Source of the DNA: Vitellaria paradoxa
Lineage: Eukaryota; Streptophyta; Magnoliopsida; Ericales; Sapotaceae
DNA length: 64,000 bases
NCBI GenBank assembly: GCA_019916065.1
Contig: CM034234.1
Location: 1,126,963 to 1,190,962 of the forward strand
Direction: 5' to 3'
Part shown: positions 37,313-48,723 of the stretch, one piece after another
Layout: every line of letters begins with the position of its first letter
How positions within the stretch are numbered: the first letter of the stretch is position 1
Made by a program: the position numbers and the translations under genes
Notes under the pieces: generated by a model
What the model was told of the DNA's origin: nothing
The model's input: only the letters and a program-made list of their open reading frames with translations
Database searches by the model: none

Positions 37313-37767
37313 GTTAATAAATGGAGAGACTGACAATGTTGTTAACACTATGAGTGTTTCTATGGAAGATGATTTTTTTAAAGGGGACATGTACATTCTC
37401 ATGGCATGCCGCTAATCCCCAAAGTTGCCATAATAGAAGATGCGTTGTTGTTAGCGAATCCATAAGTTTGCACACGGGCATTAATTTGGCATTGATGCAG
37501 GGTGTGTAGTGAAAATTTATGTCGATGGTTGATGAACTTAAGGAAAGCCAAACATGAGAGTTGCACCATAATTTTTCAGTAAGGTTTTCGACATGTGCCG
37601 AAGTGAAATACTTGGAATTGGTTTATTCTAATTAAGTGTGTATGCCTTTTATGGTGGAGCATAATGCTCTGGGAGCACGATAATTCTCTGCGATAGGGAG
37701 TTATGTTTTCAAATCTCTTGGAGGTGAAGGTTGAATGTGGAACCAACTAAAGTCGCAAAGGTAGAGA
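37313..37767 (+). other. Non-coding interior of the copia remnant
   Basis: No protease, integrase or reverse transcriptase similarity is visible. It ends in a polypurine-like AAAGGTAGAGA immediately before the 3' LTR. Confidence 0.5.
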
Positions 37768-38173
37768 TCGTTGGTGTGGTGGCTCTTTTAGGAATCCTAC
37801 ATTGGTTTCTCACAAAGAAAAGAAGGTCTTATAAGGTTATAAATAAAGGCCTCTTCCTCTTTGGTTAAGTGCACCAGTCAAAGTCAAATATTTGTATAAC
37901 AAATTTTGATCCTAATTAAATTGCTTTTTTGTGATATGAGAGTTAAAAACTACTTGTGGCAATTCTTGTGGGTGTAATGGAGTTTTGGGTATGAAACGAA
38001 GAATTGTGTGATTGTTAGGATTTTTCACATAATAGATTTTCTTTTCTAAGTGTTTGTGGTTTTTTTTCGATTTGAGAGTTTTTTCCACGTAAATTCTTAT
38101 ATTATTTATTTCTCTGTTTTCTTGATATTTTACCAAAGGTAGATCATAATGGGGTGAATTTAGGAGGCCTACC
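37768..38173 (+). repeat. 3' LTR of the copia element
   Basis: Aligns with 35904-36308 over its length, with many substitutions and small indels. The shared start is GTTGGTGTGGTGGCTC. Confidence 0.75.
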
Positions 38174-39879
38174 ATCAAGATCACACAATTGCTTACTTTG
38201 TAGCTTCTTTAATTTCTGTTCTTTCATTTCCTTCCTTGCATCTACTAAAGCTTCTTATACTCTTGTATGTAGAAAATAAATAACGACACATGGGCATAGA
38301 AATGGAGAGAATGTGAAAATTAATGTTTAGCCATGTATTATATATATATATATATATACACATACAATATGAGAAAAAGAAAATAAAAAATTTACATCAC
38401 TTGACTAAGGTGGTGTTTTGCTCACCAATAAAAAAAAAAAAAAAAAAAACCTTTACCAACCTTCTCTAACTTTTTATAATTTTTTCTAATTTTTTCTAAC
38501 TTTTGTAAATTTTTATTAAACACTCAACTACCAACTAAAATGCCATGTGTCAAAAAATATCTAAAATTGCACTTTTTTGGTGTGTCCAAACAACTCCTAA
38601 TGAGTGTCTAAATTTGACCAAGAGGACATAGATTTAGGCTTTGTTTGAGAACCTTGATAGTTTCCCAATTTTCGACTATTTAGTGTTTTTTTTTTTGACC
38701 TTTTCTGAAATAATCAAATTTATACTCTTATATTTTAAACTTTTATTTAAACCATGCATACGGGTAAAAATATAAAATTAAAAAAGAGTTAATAAGTTAG
38801 TTACTAAAATACTAACTTTTTTTCCTCCCCCAAAAAAAAGCTAGTTAACTTTTTAATTATTAGTTAGTAACCAAGTACCAAAAAAAAAAAAAATTAACTT
38901 TTTTTCTTCACAGACTAACTTAGCAAAACTAACTAGCAACTAGACTTGTACTATAGAGAAATTGAGAAAATGGAAAAGGTTCAAGCCATGTAGTGTGCAC
39001 TATGACAAATGAAATATTGTAGGGTTTATAGAATCATATGGACCAGGAAGAGTGGCTGACTAGGAGTGTTGAGGGCACTCTTAATTTTTTGTCACGCCGC
39101 TTCCATTATGTCCAAATATCACCAGGAAGACACACTCAGTCTAGGTGTAGGATTTTTTGAAGTGAGTTGCCCGTTCAAACCCAAAACAAACCTAAAACCT
39201 ATGACAGCCTTCCACTATATATTTATATGTTACGTTCAACATTGGTTTTTAGCACTTTAGCTCTACTGTGTCGTCGGCTACGCTGGGTTGATTTAACAAC
39301 GAGTGGACTCTATATATATCAATTCTCGTTGACAAGATAAAGCTTAATCTCAAAGTTGCAACGTTATGAAATTTTCCAACGAAACGTAACCATATATCTT
39401 GATTTAACATCCTCTACAGGATTTAAAATATATATATATATATTGAACAGCTATTAGGACTTGCATGTTTTGAAAAATTAGCATATGCTTTAAGTCTCCG
39501 AAGAGTACTGCAGAGACTGACGGTCAAGTCCAACAATACAGCTTATCTTTATCTGTCTACTTCATATATTTAGATTGAATGGTATGAAACTGCATCCATT
39601 TCTTTTGTGTTAATGCAATCTATAATACCATCATAGGGAAACACAGGATCTAAAAACGACTGGTATTAAACTATATTAGTAAGAGCAAACCTTTTGTACG
39701 CGTATGTCAAAAATCTCCAAATATTTTGGAAATATGCACAAGGTCTGAGAGGACCCATAAAACAATGGGTACGCTACATATGGAATGCTGGTCACTTCTG
39801 CTTGAGAGCTCGAACCAAGTCTTGGGGGCCATTCTTCAAATTGGTTTTAAGGTGATGAGACAATCAGTGCCTTGGCCCA

Positions 39880-40045
39880 AGATGACAATTTAGTTCTTCG
39901 TACCCACGAGCTTTTCTTCACTGTTGGGGGCTCCCAGCCTGAGACAAGAAGTTCCGGGTTGAAGCCCACACACAATCCAAAATATTCAGTTCATGTGTGG
40001 TTGGAAGTTGAACTGATAATATTTTCTTTTTTTTTTTTTTTTTGG
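39880..40045 (+). repeat. SINE-like segment (unit 1 copy)
   Basis: Contains a B-box-like GTTCCGGGTTGAAGCCC and a T-rich end, between AAGATGACAATTTA and AAGATCAAATTTA, which could be an eroded target duplication. No convincing A box is seen. The unit 2 copy lies about 4.75 kb downstream. Confidence 0.35.
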
Positions 40046-41209
40046 CGCCTTTAAGAAGATCAAATTTATGCAACAGATGACTTTTGGATTAGCGGTAAAT
40101 TTTGAATTTAAAACCAATGTATGTTCTGATAATATGTTATATAAAAACTATCAGGAAAGGAGCAACGTTATTATTACTTACGATGTTATTTGATCCTCTT
40201 GACAGTGTCAACAGTATGGGCCACACTATGAAGCTAATTGGGCCTCATCTATCATTCCTAAAATTGTAGCAGCTTGGTTTGGGAATCAGAGAAATAATTT
40301 TTTTTTTTGTTTTTTAGCTTATGTGTTTTTTTTTAATTAAAATTTGACCTTTTTTTATTTAATAGTTTTTAAGCATATTTATTCGTATACATAAAAAATA
40401 ATAAAAAAAATTAAATTGTCTTTCGTGAAAAAACTAATTTTTTATTTTTTTCTAAATCCAACTAAAATTTTTTATTTTTTATTTTTTTTATGAATGTAAA
40501 ATAATATACCTAAATATCACAACTCGAGCTCGAGTATAATTCCAAAAAAAAAAAAAAAAACTCGTTTCAAAATCTTTTTTTTTGGGGGGGGGGTTCATGA
40601 TTGTAAATGGCTGTTCATACACGAGAACATTGAAAATTTGTCAAGTTTTTGTAAGAAGAATATTGAAACAAGGCAAGTTGAGACAACCGATTACACCACT
40701 CTTTCTTCCCTTGTAAAAAAAAAAAAAAAAATCTCAAATCATTGACTAACCACTCTTGTCGTTATCTTGTTGCTGTGCTTGTTCACGACAGAAGATTCGA
40801 CAAACCATATACGAGTTCCCAATGAGATTATCCTAACAATAACATAATCACACTAATTAATTAATTAATATAATCTATACATATAAAATTACCAGAAATC
40901 AACATCGACGCCCAGCTTCATGTGTTGATTATGCACGCGAAAGTAGACAGAGATAACATTTACAAGAATTTTTACGATTCTATTTGAATTAAACATTTAT
41001 TAAAAAAATAAAAAATAAAAAATTAGAATTCGAAGTTCAATTTTGTATGAATTGTGATAGACAATGGAAGAAAAATGGCATGAGATTTGAGAAATAAAAA
41101 AATTAATATTGATTAATAATTTTTATTTTATTTTTTTTTAATTCATTCAAATAATAAAGTGTGTCTTTAAAATTTTTTATGTTTCCTATTTTTTTTTTTC
41201 CGAAGCTTT

Positions 41210-42320
41210 GTTTGGTATGTTGGCATCAATGCGTTCTCACATTTGGTCTTAAAAAATAAAATTAAAATGCTATTATTTAAGAATAACTATTTTTACATTA
41301 AGTTAAAAAATATATTTTTTAATTTACATGATAGAATAGTCATTTTATTCCAATCAAGATTTAAACTTAAAAAAAAAAAAAAAAAAAAACAGAAAGCAAA
41401 TAAATAAGTAACAACTTTACAATCACATATTTTTTTGTATCATTATTTTGAGCTGTAAAATAATCATTTTACCCATACCTCCTATTTTAAGATCAAATTT
41501 GCATTTTGAACAACCAAAAAGATTTAAAAATATTTTTTAGAAAGTGTCATATAATCTTAAAAAAACTTGAATTATAAAATCAACATCATTTGACCACTAG
41601 GCTCATTTTTTATCCAAATTTACATTATAAACATCCTAAAAAGGTAAAAAAGTATTTCTTAGTAATTCTTTATCAGTTGATAAATTACAGACTATTTTGA
41701 ACTTGGGCCATAAAATTATCATTTTATCCCTATACTCTTTTTTACCCAAATTCGCATTATGAGTTTCTAAAATGCTAAAAATTATTACTAGACATATTTT
41801 TTATCAGTTAAGAAAATTTTGTCCCAATTCAAATTGAGCAAAAAATTACAATTTTACCACTGGACACATTTACAGGCCATTTTCGCATTATAGAATTCTT
41901 AAAAATTGAAAAATATTATTTGATATCATTTTTATCAGTTAAATAAAATTTTTTTTCGATCTAAATATGAATAGAAAAAAATGATTATTTTACTCGTAGG
42001 TCCATTTTCGATCTATATTCACATTCTAGAATTTTCAAAATGTTCAGAAATGACCTTGAATAAGTTTATTATTAACATAGTAAATTTTTTACTAATTTGA
42101 ATTTGAGTGAAAAAAAATTACTTTGCCTCTAAGCTTGTTTTATGCCAAAATTCACGATATCACATTTTCCAAATGGTTGTGAACTATTTTTTTGACATGT
42201 TTTTATCAATCAAAATAAACTTTGAGCCAATTTTAATTCGAGTTAAAAATTAGTGTGTGTTTTTTTTCCTAAATTCATATTGCAGACTCCTCAAAACAGG
42301 CAAAAATATTTATTAATGTA

Positions 42321-42351
<31 letters not shown>
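41210..42351 (+). repeat. ~131-bp tandem-repeat block (unit 1), related to 95-1177
   Basis: After a TTTGGTATGTTGGCATC start, a unit anchored on 'taaaattatcattttatccc' recurs at about 41455, 41573, 41710, 41840, 41972, 42103 and 42243, 119-142 bp apart. Sequence and order (anchor, then 'aaatttgcattttg', then 'aaaaggttaaaaaatatt') match the element at 95-1177 in the same orientation. It ends at a TTA microsatellite, and no 3' TIR is seen. Confidence 0.65.
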
Positions 42352-43050
42352 GTTGGTTTATTCCAGACCTTAGTTCCATAGTCTTTTTCAATTCCAAAAC
42401 AACAGTTCAAATCAACACCAACACGAAACAAACCACACTCAGAAATATAAATCCATATGCACATATAAATTATACAAATTTGTTTAACAATGTGCGAATC
42501 CCAACATCCAAGGGTGAAAAAACAGAATTCCTTCGATGAATCGTCTTTAGTGATCATCGACATCTTGAGAGTTTTGGGCATCGGCATCGGGAACGCAGTG
42601 TCGATGAATGAACGGATGGATCGGAGGAGGAGAAGCCATTGACTTGGCGGTGACTTGAAGTTGGAGGCACATCCGCGTGCAGCGAGGAAAGGAAAGGAAA
42701 GTGAAAACGTTACTTGAATGGAAATGTGTTTTCATAAGATCAGCGAATACAATTTTATAGTCATTTACTGTCTTTGGTAGATATGTTTTCATGAACAACA
42801 TTAGAATATTACCAGAAAAAATAATTAATAATAATAACTTAATAACAATGATAATAATCGTCCGTCGTGCATTTCAATTCTATTAGTTGCTCAACAAACC
42901 GACACCTTACCCAATTATTACAAAGTGATATGATGAATAGGATTCCTTCCTTGCATCTACTGAAGCTTCTTATACTCTTGTATGTAGAAAATAAATAACG
43001 ACACATGGGCATAGAAATGGAGAGAATGTGAAAATTAATGTTTAGCCATG

Positions 43051-43052
<2 letters not shown>

Positions 43053-43107
<55 letters not shown>
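43053..43107. repeat. Expanded (TA)n microsatellite
   Basis: About 28 TA dinucleotides, against about 12 at the equivalent place in unit 1 (38336-38358). Confidence 0.95.
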
Positions 43108-43111
<4 letters not shown>

Positions 43112-45959
43112 TACACATACAATATGAGAAAAAGAAAATAAAAAATTTACATCACTTGACTAAGGTGGTGTTTTGCTCACCAATAAAAAAACAAAAAAAA
43201 CCTTTACCAACCTTCTCTAACTTTTTATAATTTTTTCTAATTTTCTCTAACTTTTATAAATTTTTATTAAATACTCAACTACCAACTATAATGCCATGTG
43301 TCAAAAAATATCTAAAATTGCACTTTTTTGGTGTGTCCAAACAACTCCTAATGAGTGTCTAAATTTGACCAAGATGACATAGATTTAGGCTTTGTTTGAG
43401 AACCTTGATAGTTTCCCAATTTTTGACTATTTAGTGTTTTTTTTTTTTTTGACCTTTTCTGAAATAATCAAATTTATACTCTTATATTTTAAACTTTTGT
43501 TTAAACCATGCATACGGGTAAAAATATAAAATTAAAAAAGAGTTAATAAGTTAGTTACTAAAATACTAACTTTTTTTCCTCCCCCGAAAAAAAAGCTAGT
43601 TAATTTTTTAATTATTAGTTAGTAACCAAGTACCAAAAAAAAAAAATTAACTTTTTTTCTTCACAGACTAACTTAGCAAAACTAACTAGCAACTAGACTT
43701 GTACTATAGAGAAATTGAGAAAATGGAAAAGGTTCAAGCCATGTAGTGTGCACTATGACAAATGAAATATTGTAGGGTTTATAGAATCATATGGACCAGG
43801 AAGAGTGGCTGACTAGGAGTGTTGAGGGCACTCTTAATTTTTTGTCACGCCGCTTCCATTATGTCCAAATATCACCAGGAAGACACACTCAGTCTAGGTG
43901 TAGGATTTTTTGAAGTGAGTTGCCCGTTCAAACCCAAAACAAACCTAAAACCTATGACAGCCTTCCACTATATATTTATATGTTACGTTCAACATTGGTT
44001 TTTAGCACTTTAGCTCTACTGTGTCGTCGGCTACGCTGGGTTGATTTAACAACGAGTGGACTCTATATATATCAATTCTCGTTGACAAGATAAAGCTTAA
44101 TCTCAAAGTTGCAACGTTATGAAATTTTCCAACGAAACGTAACCATATATCTTGATTTAACATCCTCTACAGGATTTAAAATATATATATATATATTGAA
44201 CAGCTATTAGGACTTGCATGTTTTGAAAAATTAGCATATGCTTTAAGTCTCCGAAGAGTACTGCAGAGACTGACGGTCAAGTCCAACAATACAGCTTATC
44301 TTTATCTGTCTACTTCATATATTTAGATTGAATGGTATGAAACTGCATCCATTTCTTTTGTGTTAATGCAATCTATAATACCATCATAGGGAAACACAGG
44401 ATCTAAAAACGACTGGTATTAAACTATATTAGTAAGAGCAAACCTTTTGTACGCGTATGTCAAAAATCTCCAAATATTTTGGAAATATGCACAAGGTCTG
44501 AGAGGACCCATAAAACAATGGGTACGCTACATATGGAATGCTGGTCACTTCTGCTTGAGAGCTCGAACCAAGTCTTGGGGGCCATTCTTCAAATTGGTTT
44601 TAAGGTGATGAGACAATCAGTGCCTTGGCCCAAGATGACAATTTAGTTCTTCGTACCCACGAGCTTTTCTTCACTGTTGGGGGCTCCCAGCCTGAGACAA
44701 GAAGTTCCGGGTTGAAGCCACACACAATCCAAAATATTCAGTTCATGTGTGGTTGGAAGTTGAACTGATAATATTTTCTTTTTTTTTTTTTTTTTGGCGC
44801 CTTTAAGAAGATCAAATTTATGCAACAGATGACTTTTGGATTAGCGGTAAATTTTGAATTTAAAACCAATGTATGTTCTGATAATATGTTATATAAAAAC
44901 TATCAGGAAAGGAGCAACGTTATTATTACTTACGATATTATTTGATCCTCTTGACAGTGTCAACAGTATGGGCCACACTATGAAGCTAATTGGGCCTCAT
45001 CTATCATTCCTAAAATTGTAGTAGCTTGGTTTGGGAATCAGAAAAATAAATTTTTTTTTTTGTTTTTTAGCTTATGTGTTTTTTTTTAATTAAAATTTGA
45101 CCTTTTTTTATTTGATAGTTTTTAAGCATATTTATTCGTATACATAAAAAATAATAAAAAAAATTAAATTGTCTTTCGTGAAAAAACTAATTTTTTATTT
45201 TTTTCTAAATCCAACTAAAATTTTTTATTTTTTATTTTTTTTATGAATGTAAAATAATATACCTAAATATCACAACTCGAGCTCGAGTATAATTCCAAAA
45301 AAAAAAAAAAAACTCGTTTCAAAATCTTTTTTTGGGGGGGGGGTTCATGACTGTAAATGACTGTTCATACACGAGAACATTGAAAATTTGTCAAGTTTTT
45401 GTAAGAAGAATATTGAAACAAGGCAAGTTGGGACAACCGATTACACCACTCTTTCTTCCCTTGTAAAAAAAAAAAAAAAAATCTCAAATCATTGACTAAC
45501 CACTCTTGTCGTTATCTTGTTGCTGTGCTTGTTCACGACAGAAGATTCGACAAACCATATACGAGTTCCCAATGAGATTATCCTAACAATAACATAATCA
45601 CACTAATTAATTAATTAATATAATCAATACATATAAAATTACCAGAAATCAACATCGACGCCCAGCTTCATGTGTTGATTATGCACGCGAAAGTAGACAG
45701 AGATAACATTTACAAGAATTTTTACGATTCTATTTGAATTAAACATTTATTAAAAAATAAAAAATAAAAAATTAGAATTCGAAGTTCAATTTTGTATGAA
45801 TTGTGATAGACAATGGAAGAAAAATGGCATGAGATTTGAGAAATAAAAAAATTAATATTGATTAATAATTTTTATTTTATTTTTTTTAATTCATTCAAAT
45901 AATAAAGTGTGTCTTTAAAATTTTTTATGTTTCCTATTTTTTTTTTTTTTCCGAAGCTT

Positions 45960-47069
45960 TGTTTGGTATGTTGGCATCAATGCGTTCTCACATTTGGTCT
46001 TAAAAAATAAAATTAAAATGCTATTATTTAAGAATAACTATTTTTACATTAAGTTAAAAAATATATTTTTTAATTTACATGATAGAATAGTCATTTTATT
46101 CCAATCAAGATTTAAACTTAAAAAAAAAAAAAAAAAAAACAGAAAGCAAATAAATAAGTAACAACTTTACAATCACATATTTTTTTGTATCATTATTTTG
46201 AGCTGTAAAATAATCATTTTATCCATACCTCCTATTTTAAGATCAAATTTGCATTTTGAACAACCAAAAAGATTTAAAAATATTTTTTTAGAAAGTGTCA
46301 TATAATCTTAAAAAAACTTGAATTATAAAATCAACATCATTTGACCACTAGGCTCGTTTTTTGTCCAAATTTACATTATAAACATCCTAAAAAGGTAAAA
46401 AAGTATTTCTTAGTAATTCTTTATCAGTTGATAAATTACAGACTATTTTGAACTTGGGCCATAAAATTATCATTTTATCCCTATACTCTTTTTTACCCAA
46501 ATTCGCATTATGAGTTTCTAAAATGCTAAAAAATATTACTAGACATATTTTTTATCAGTTAAGAAAATTTTGTCCCAATTCAAATTGGGCAAAAAATTAC
46601 AATTTTACCACTGGACACATTTACAGGCCATTTTTGTATTATAGAATTCTTAAAAATTGAAAAATATTATTTGATATCATTTTTATCAGTTAAATAAAAT
46701 TTTTTTCGATCTAAATATGGATAGAAAAAATGATTATTTTACTCGTAGGTCCATTTTCGATCCATATTCACATTCTAGAATTTCCAAAATGTTCAGAAAT
46801 GATCTTGAATAAGTTTATTATTAGCATAGTAAATTTTTTACTAATTTAAATTTGAGTGAAAAAAATATTACTTTGCCTCTAAGCTTGTTTTATGCCAAAA
46901 TTCACAATATCACATTTTCCAAATGGTTGTGAACTATTTTTTTGACATGTCTTTATCAATCAAAATAAACTTTGAACCAATTTTAATTCGAGTTAAAAAT
47001 TAGTGTGTGTTTTTTTCTTAAATTCATATTGCAGACTCCTCAAAACAGGCAAAAATATTTATTAATGTA

Positions 47070-47102
<33 letters not shown>
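45960..47102 (+). repeat. ~131-bp tandem-repeat block (unit 2)
   Basis: Duplicate of 41210-42351, with the same anchors and a few substitutions. It ends in a longer TTA microsatellite (about 47070-47102). Confidence 0.65.
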
Positions 47103-47103
<1 letters not shown>

Positions 47104-47720
47104 GGTTTATTCCAGACCTTAGTTCCATAGTCTTTTTCAATTCCAAAACAACAGTTCAAATCAAAGCCATCGCGAAACAAACCACACTCAGAAATATAAA
47201 TTCATATGCACATATAAATTATGCAAATTTGTTTAACAATGTGCGAATCCCAACATTGGAGGGTGAAAAAATAGAATTCCTTCGATGAATCGTCTTTAGT
47301 GATCATTGACATCTTGAGAGTTTTGATCATCGGCATCGGGAACGCAGTGTCGATGAATGAACGGATGGATCGGAGGAGGAGAAGCCATTGACTTGGCGGT
47401 GACTTGAAGTTGGAGGCACATCCGCGTGCGGCGAGGGAAGGAAAGGAAAGTGGAAACGTTACTTGAATGGAAATGTGTTTTCATAAGATCAGCGAATACA
47501 ATTTTATAGTCATTTACTGTCTTTGGTAAATATGTTTTCATGAACAACATTAGAATATTACCAGAAAAAATAATTAATAATAATAACTTAATAATAATGA
47601 TAATAATCGTCCTTCCGTCGTGCATTTCAATTCTATTAGTTGCTCAACAAACCGACACATTACCCAATTATTACAAAGTGATATGATGAATAGAAAATAA
47701 TAATAATAATAATAGTAGTA

Positions 47721-47725
47721 GTATT
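47721..47725. repeat. Target-site duplication, left copy
   Basis: GTATT immediately before the 5' LTR; repeated at 59997-60001 immediately after the 3' LTR. Confidence 0.93.
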
Positions 47726-47781
47726 TGTTGGGCATAATAATACTAAAGCTGTACTCTTGCCGAACAGATTTAGTCCTGTGC

Positions 47782-47986
47782 CACGTGGCGCGGTGCCGAG
47801 CAAATTCACATAAGCCACTTCGCCACTTGCCGAGCACGTTCCGTTTGGACACGTGGCATCTCGCCGAACAACTGATTATTGGCGCGAGGGTTCCACGTGA
47901 GTGATATACGCGAGTACACGATTTAGAGTTAGTGCTCCAAAGAGTACCCTGAATCTCGACATCAATAAACAATGTATAACCACGTG
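47782..47986. promoter_or_regulatory. Four CACGTG (G-box) motifs in the LTR U3
   Basis: CACGTG occurs at 47782-47787, 47850-47855, 47894-47899 and 47981-47986, three of them as CACGTGGC or its complement. In plants this core is bound by bZIP and bHLH factors in ABA, light and stress responses. Function here is inferred. Confidence 0.6.
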
Positions 47987-48383
47987 GCTATAGCCGAGGA
48001 ATCTAATTTGCTCGGCATCTATGTCGATGGCCAGTAAATATCAAACCTAGGGCCCACAGCCTTTTAAGAAGGCTTATGACCATAAATGCACCTTAGTTAG
48101 GATTGAACTAGGTACTTGTCTCTGGAGATGTAACTAAATTGGTCTATCTCGTTACGATTCGGTGGCTGATGCGACAAGAAGACAGTATGACCCTGAAATT
48201 CAGGATGTAATGCCGTGTTAAACCACCAGAAGCATTAAATGAAAGGCACGGTGTATTTATGAGGGGTCTGAGACATTAAATGAAGGGGAAGGGCATTTAA
48301 AGCAAGAGTGTAAAAGAGGAACACGGCAGTGTGCGTAATGTCGAGTCATAGGTATTAGGTATGCTGTAATCATTACTCAGACC

Positions 48384-48392
48384 ACTATATAT
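48384..48392 (+). promoter_or_regulatory. Probable TATA box of the Tat retrotransposon
   Basis: ACTATATATGG lies about 240 bp before the LTR end, so transcription would begin near 48415 and R/U5 would be about 210 bp. Confidence 0.6.
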
Positions 48393-48629
48393 GGATATAC
48401 AACTGAATCACGGAGGTAAGCTGACTAATGCCAACTTAAACTTTGACTCTTTTATTTCCATAAAAACTTCTTTTGAGCGACTCGCTGACTTAATCATCGG
48501 AGGGTTTTCCGGCCTGAGACCTCCTCTCCGGCCGTCACCTTTCTTTCTGTCTTTGTTCGGCAGGTCGGCGATTGCATTTCCGGTTGGCGTGGTCAGCAGT
48601 TCCGGCGGTAATTTCTGCTGCCGAACATT

Positions 48630-48650
48630 TGGCGCCCACCGTGGGGCTCG
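48630..48650 (+). promoter_or_regulatory. Primer-binding site
   Basis: TGGCGCCCACCGTGGGGCTC begins two bases after the LTR. The initial TGG pairs with the CCA end of a tRNA. The tRNA species could not be assigned with confidence from the sequence alone. Confidence 0.85.
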
Positions 48651-48723
48651 TTGTCTAGCCCATCATCGTGTTCACTAGCTTTTTTCTTGTTTCTTTGTTA
48701 AGTCTCCAGTATTTGTCCACATA

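Larger units (their letters stand above)
35904..38173 (+). mobile_element. Degenerate Ty1/copia retrotransposon, gag only
   Basis: Two diverged direct LTRs (35904-36308 and 37768-38173) share GTGTGGTGGCTC at their start, a TTATAAATAAAG-like TATA region and a GGGGTGAATT end. After the first lies a primer-binding site TGGTATCAAAGC (36320-36331), one base from the initiator-Met form. The interior holds only a broken gag; protease, integrase and RT are missing. A purine tract AAAGGTAGAGA precedes the 3' LTR. LTR divergence marks an old insertion. Confidence 0.85.
38228..42942 (+). repeat. Tandem duplication, unit 1 (~4.7 kb)
   Basis: Starts TTCCTTCCTTGCATCTAC and ends ...GATATGATGAATAG. It is followed directly by unit 2, nearly identical and in the same orientation. 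Contents are non-coding: a TA microsatellite, MITE-like AT-rich blocks (38640-38890 and 40280-40500), a SINE-like segment near 39880-40045 and a ~131-bp tandem-repeat block. The 64-residue ORF at 39066-39260 is repeated exactly in unit 2 but matches nothing I know. Confidence 0.93.
42943..47693 (+). repeat. Tandem duplication, unit 2 (~4.75 kb)
   Basis: A near-identical direct copy of 38228-42942, with scattered single-base changes, homopolymer length differences and an expanded TA microsatellite (43053-43107). It ends at ...GATATGATGAATAG, after which the ancestral downstream sequence resumes (AAAATAATAATAATAATAAT). Confidence 0.93.
47726..48627 (+). repeat. 5' LTR (902 bp)
   Basis: Begins TGTTGGGC and ends CCGAACA. 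It appears identical to 59095-59996. The first 270 bp contain four CACGTG motifs, and a TATATATGG TATA region lies near 48386. Confidence 0.96.

Noticed and set aside
39066..39260. 64-residue ORF repeated exactly at 43819-44013
   Set aside because: Exact conservation follows from the recent tandem duplication; no domain, splice context or codon signal supports coding.
42291..42801. Minus-strand ORFs with a MASPPPIHPF-like segment, duplicated at 47296-47625
   Set aside because: Composition is mildly coding-like, but no domain, splice partner or recognisable family was found.
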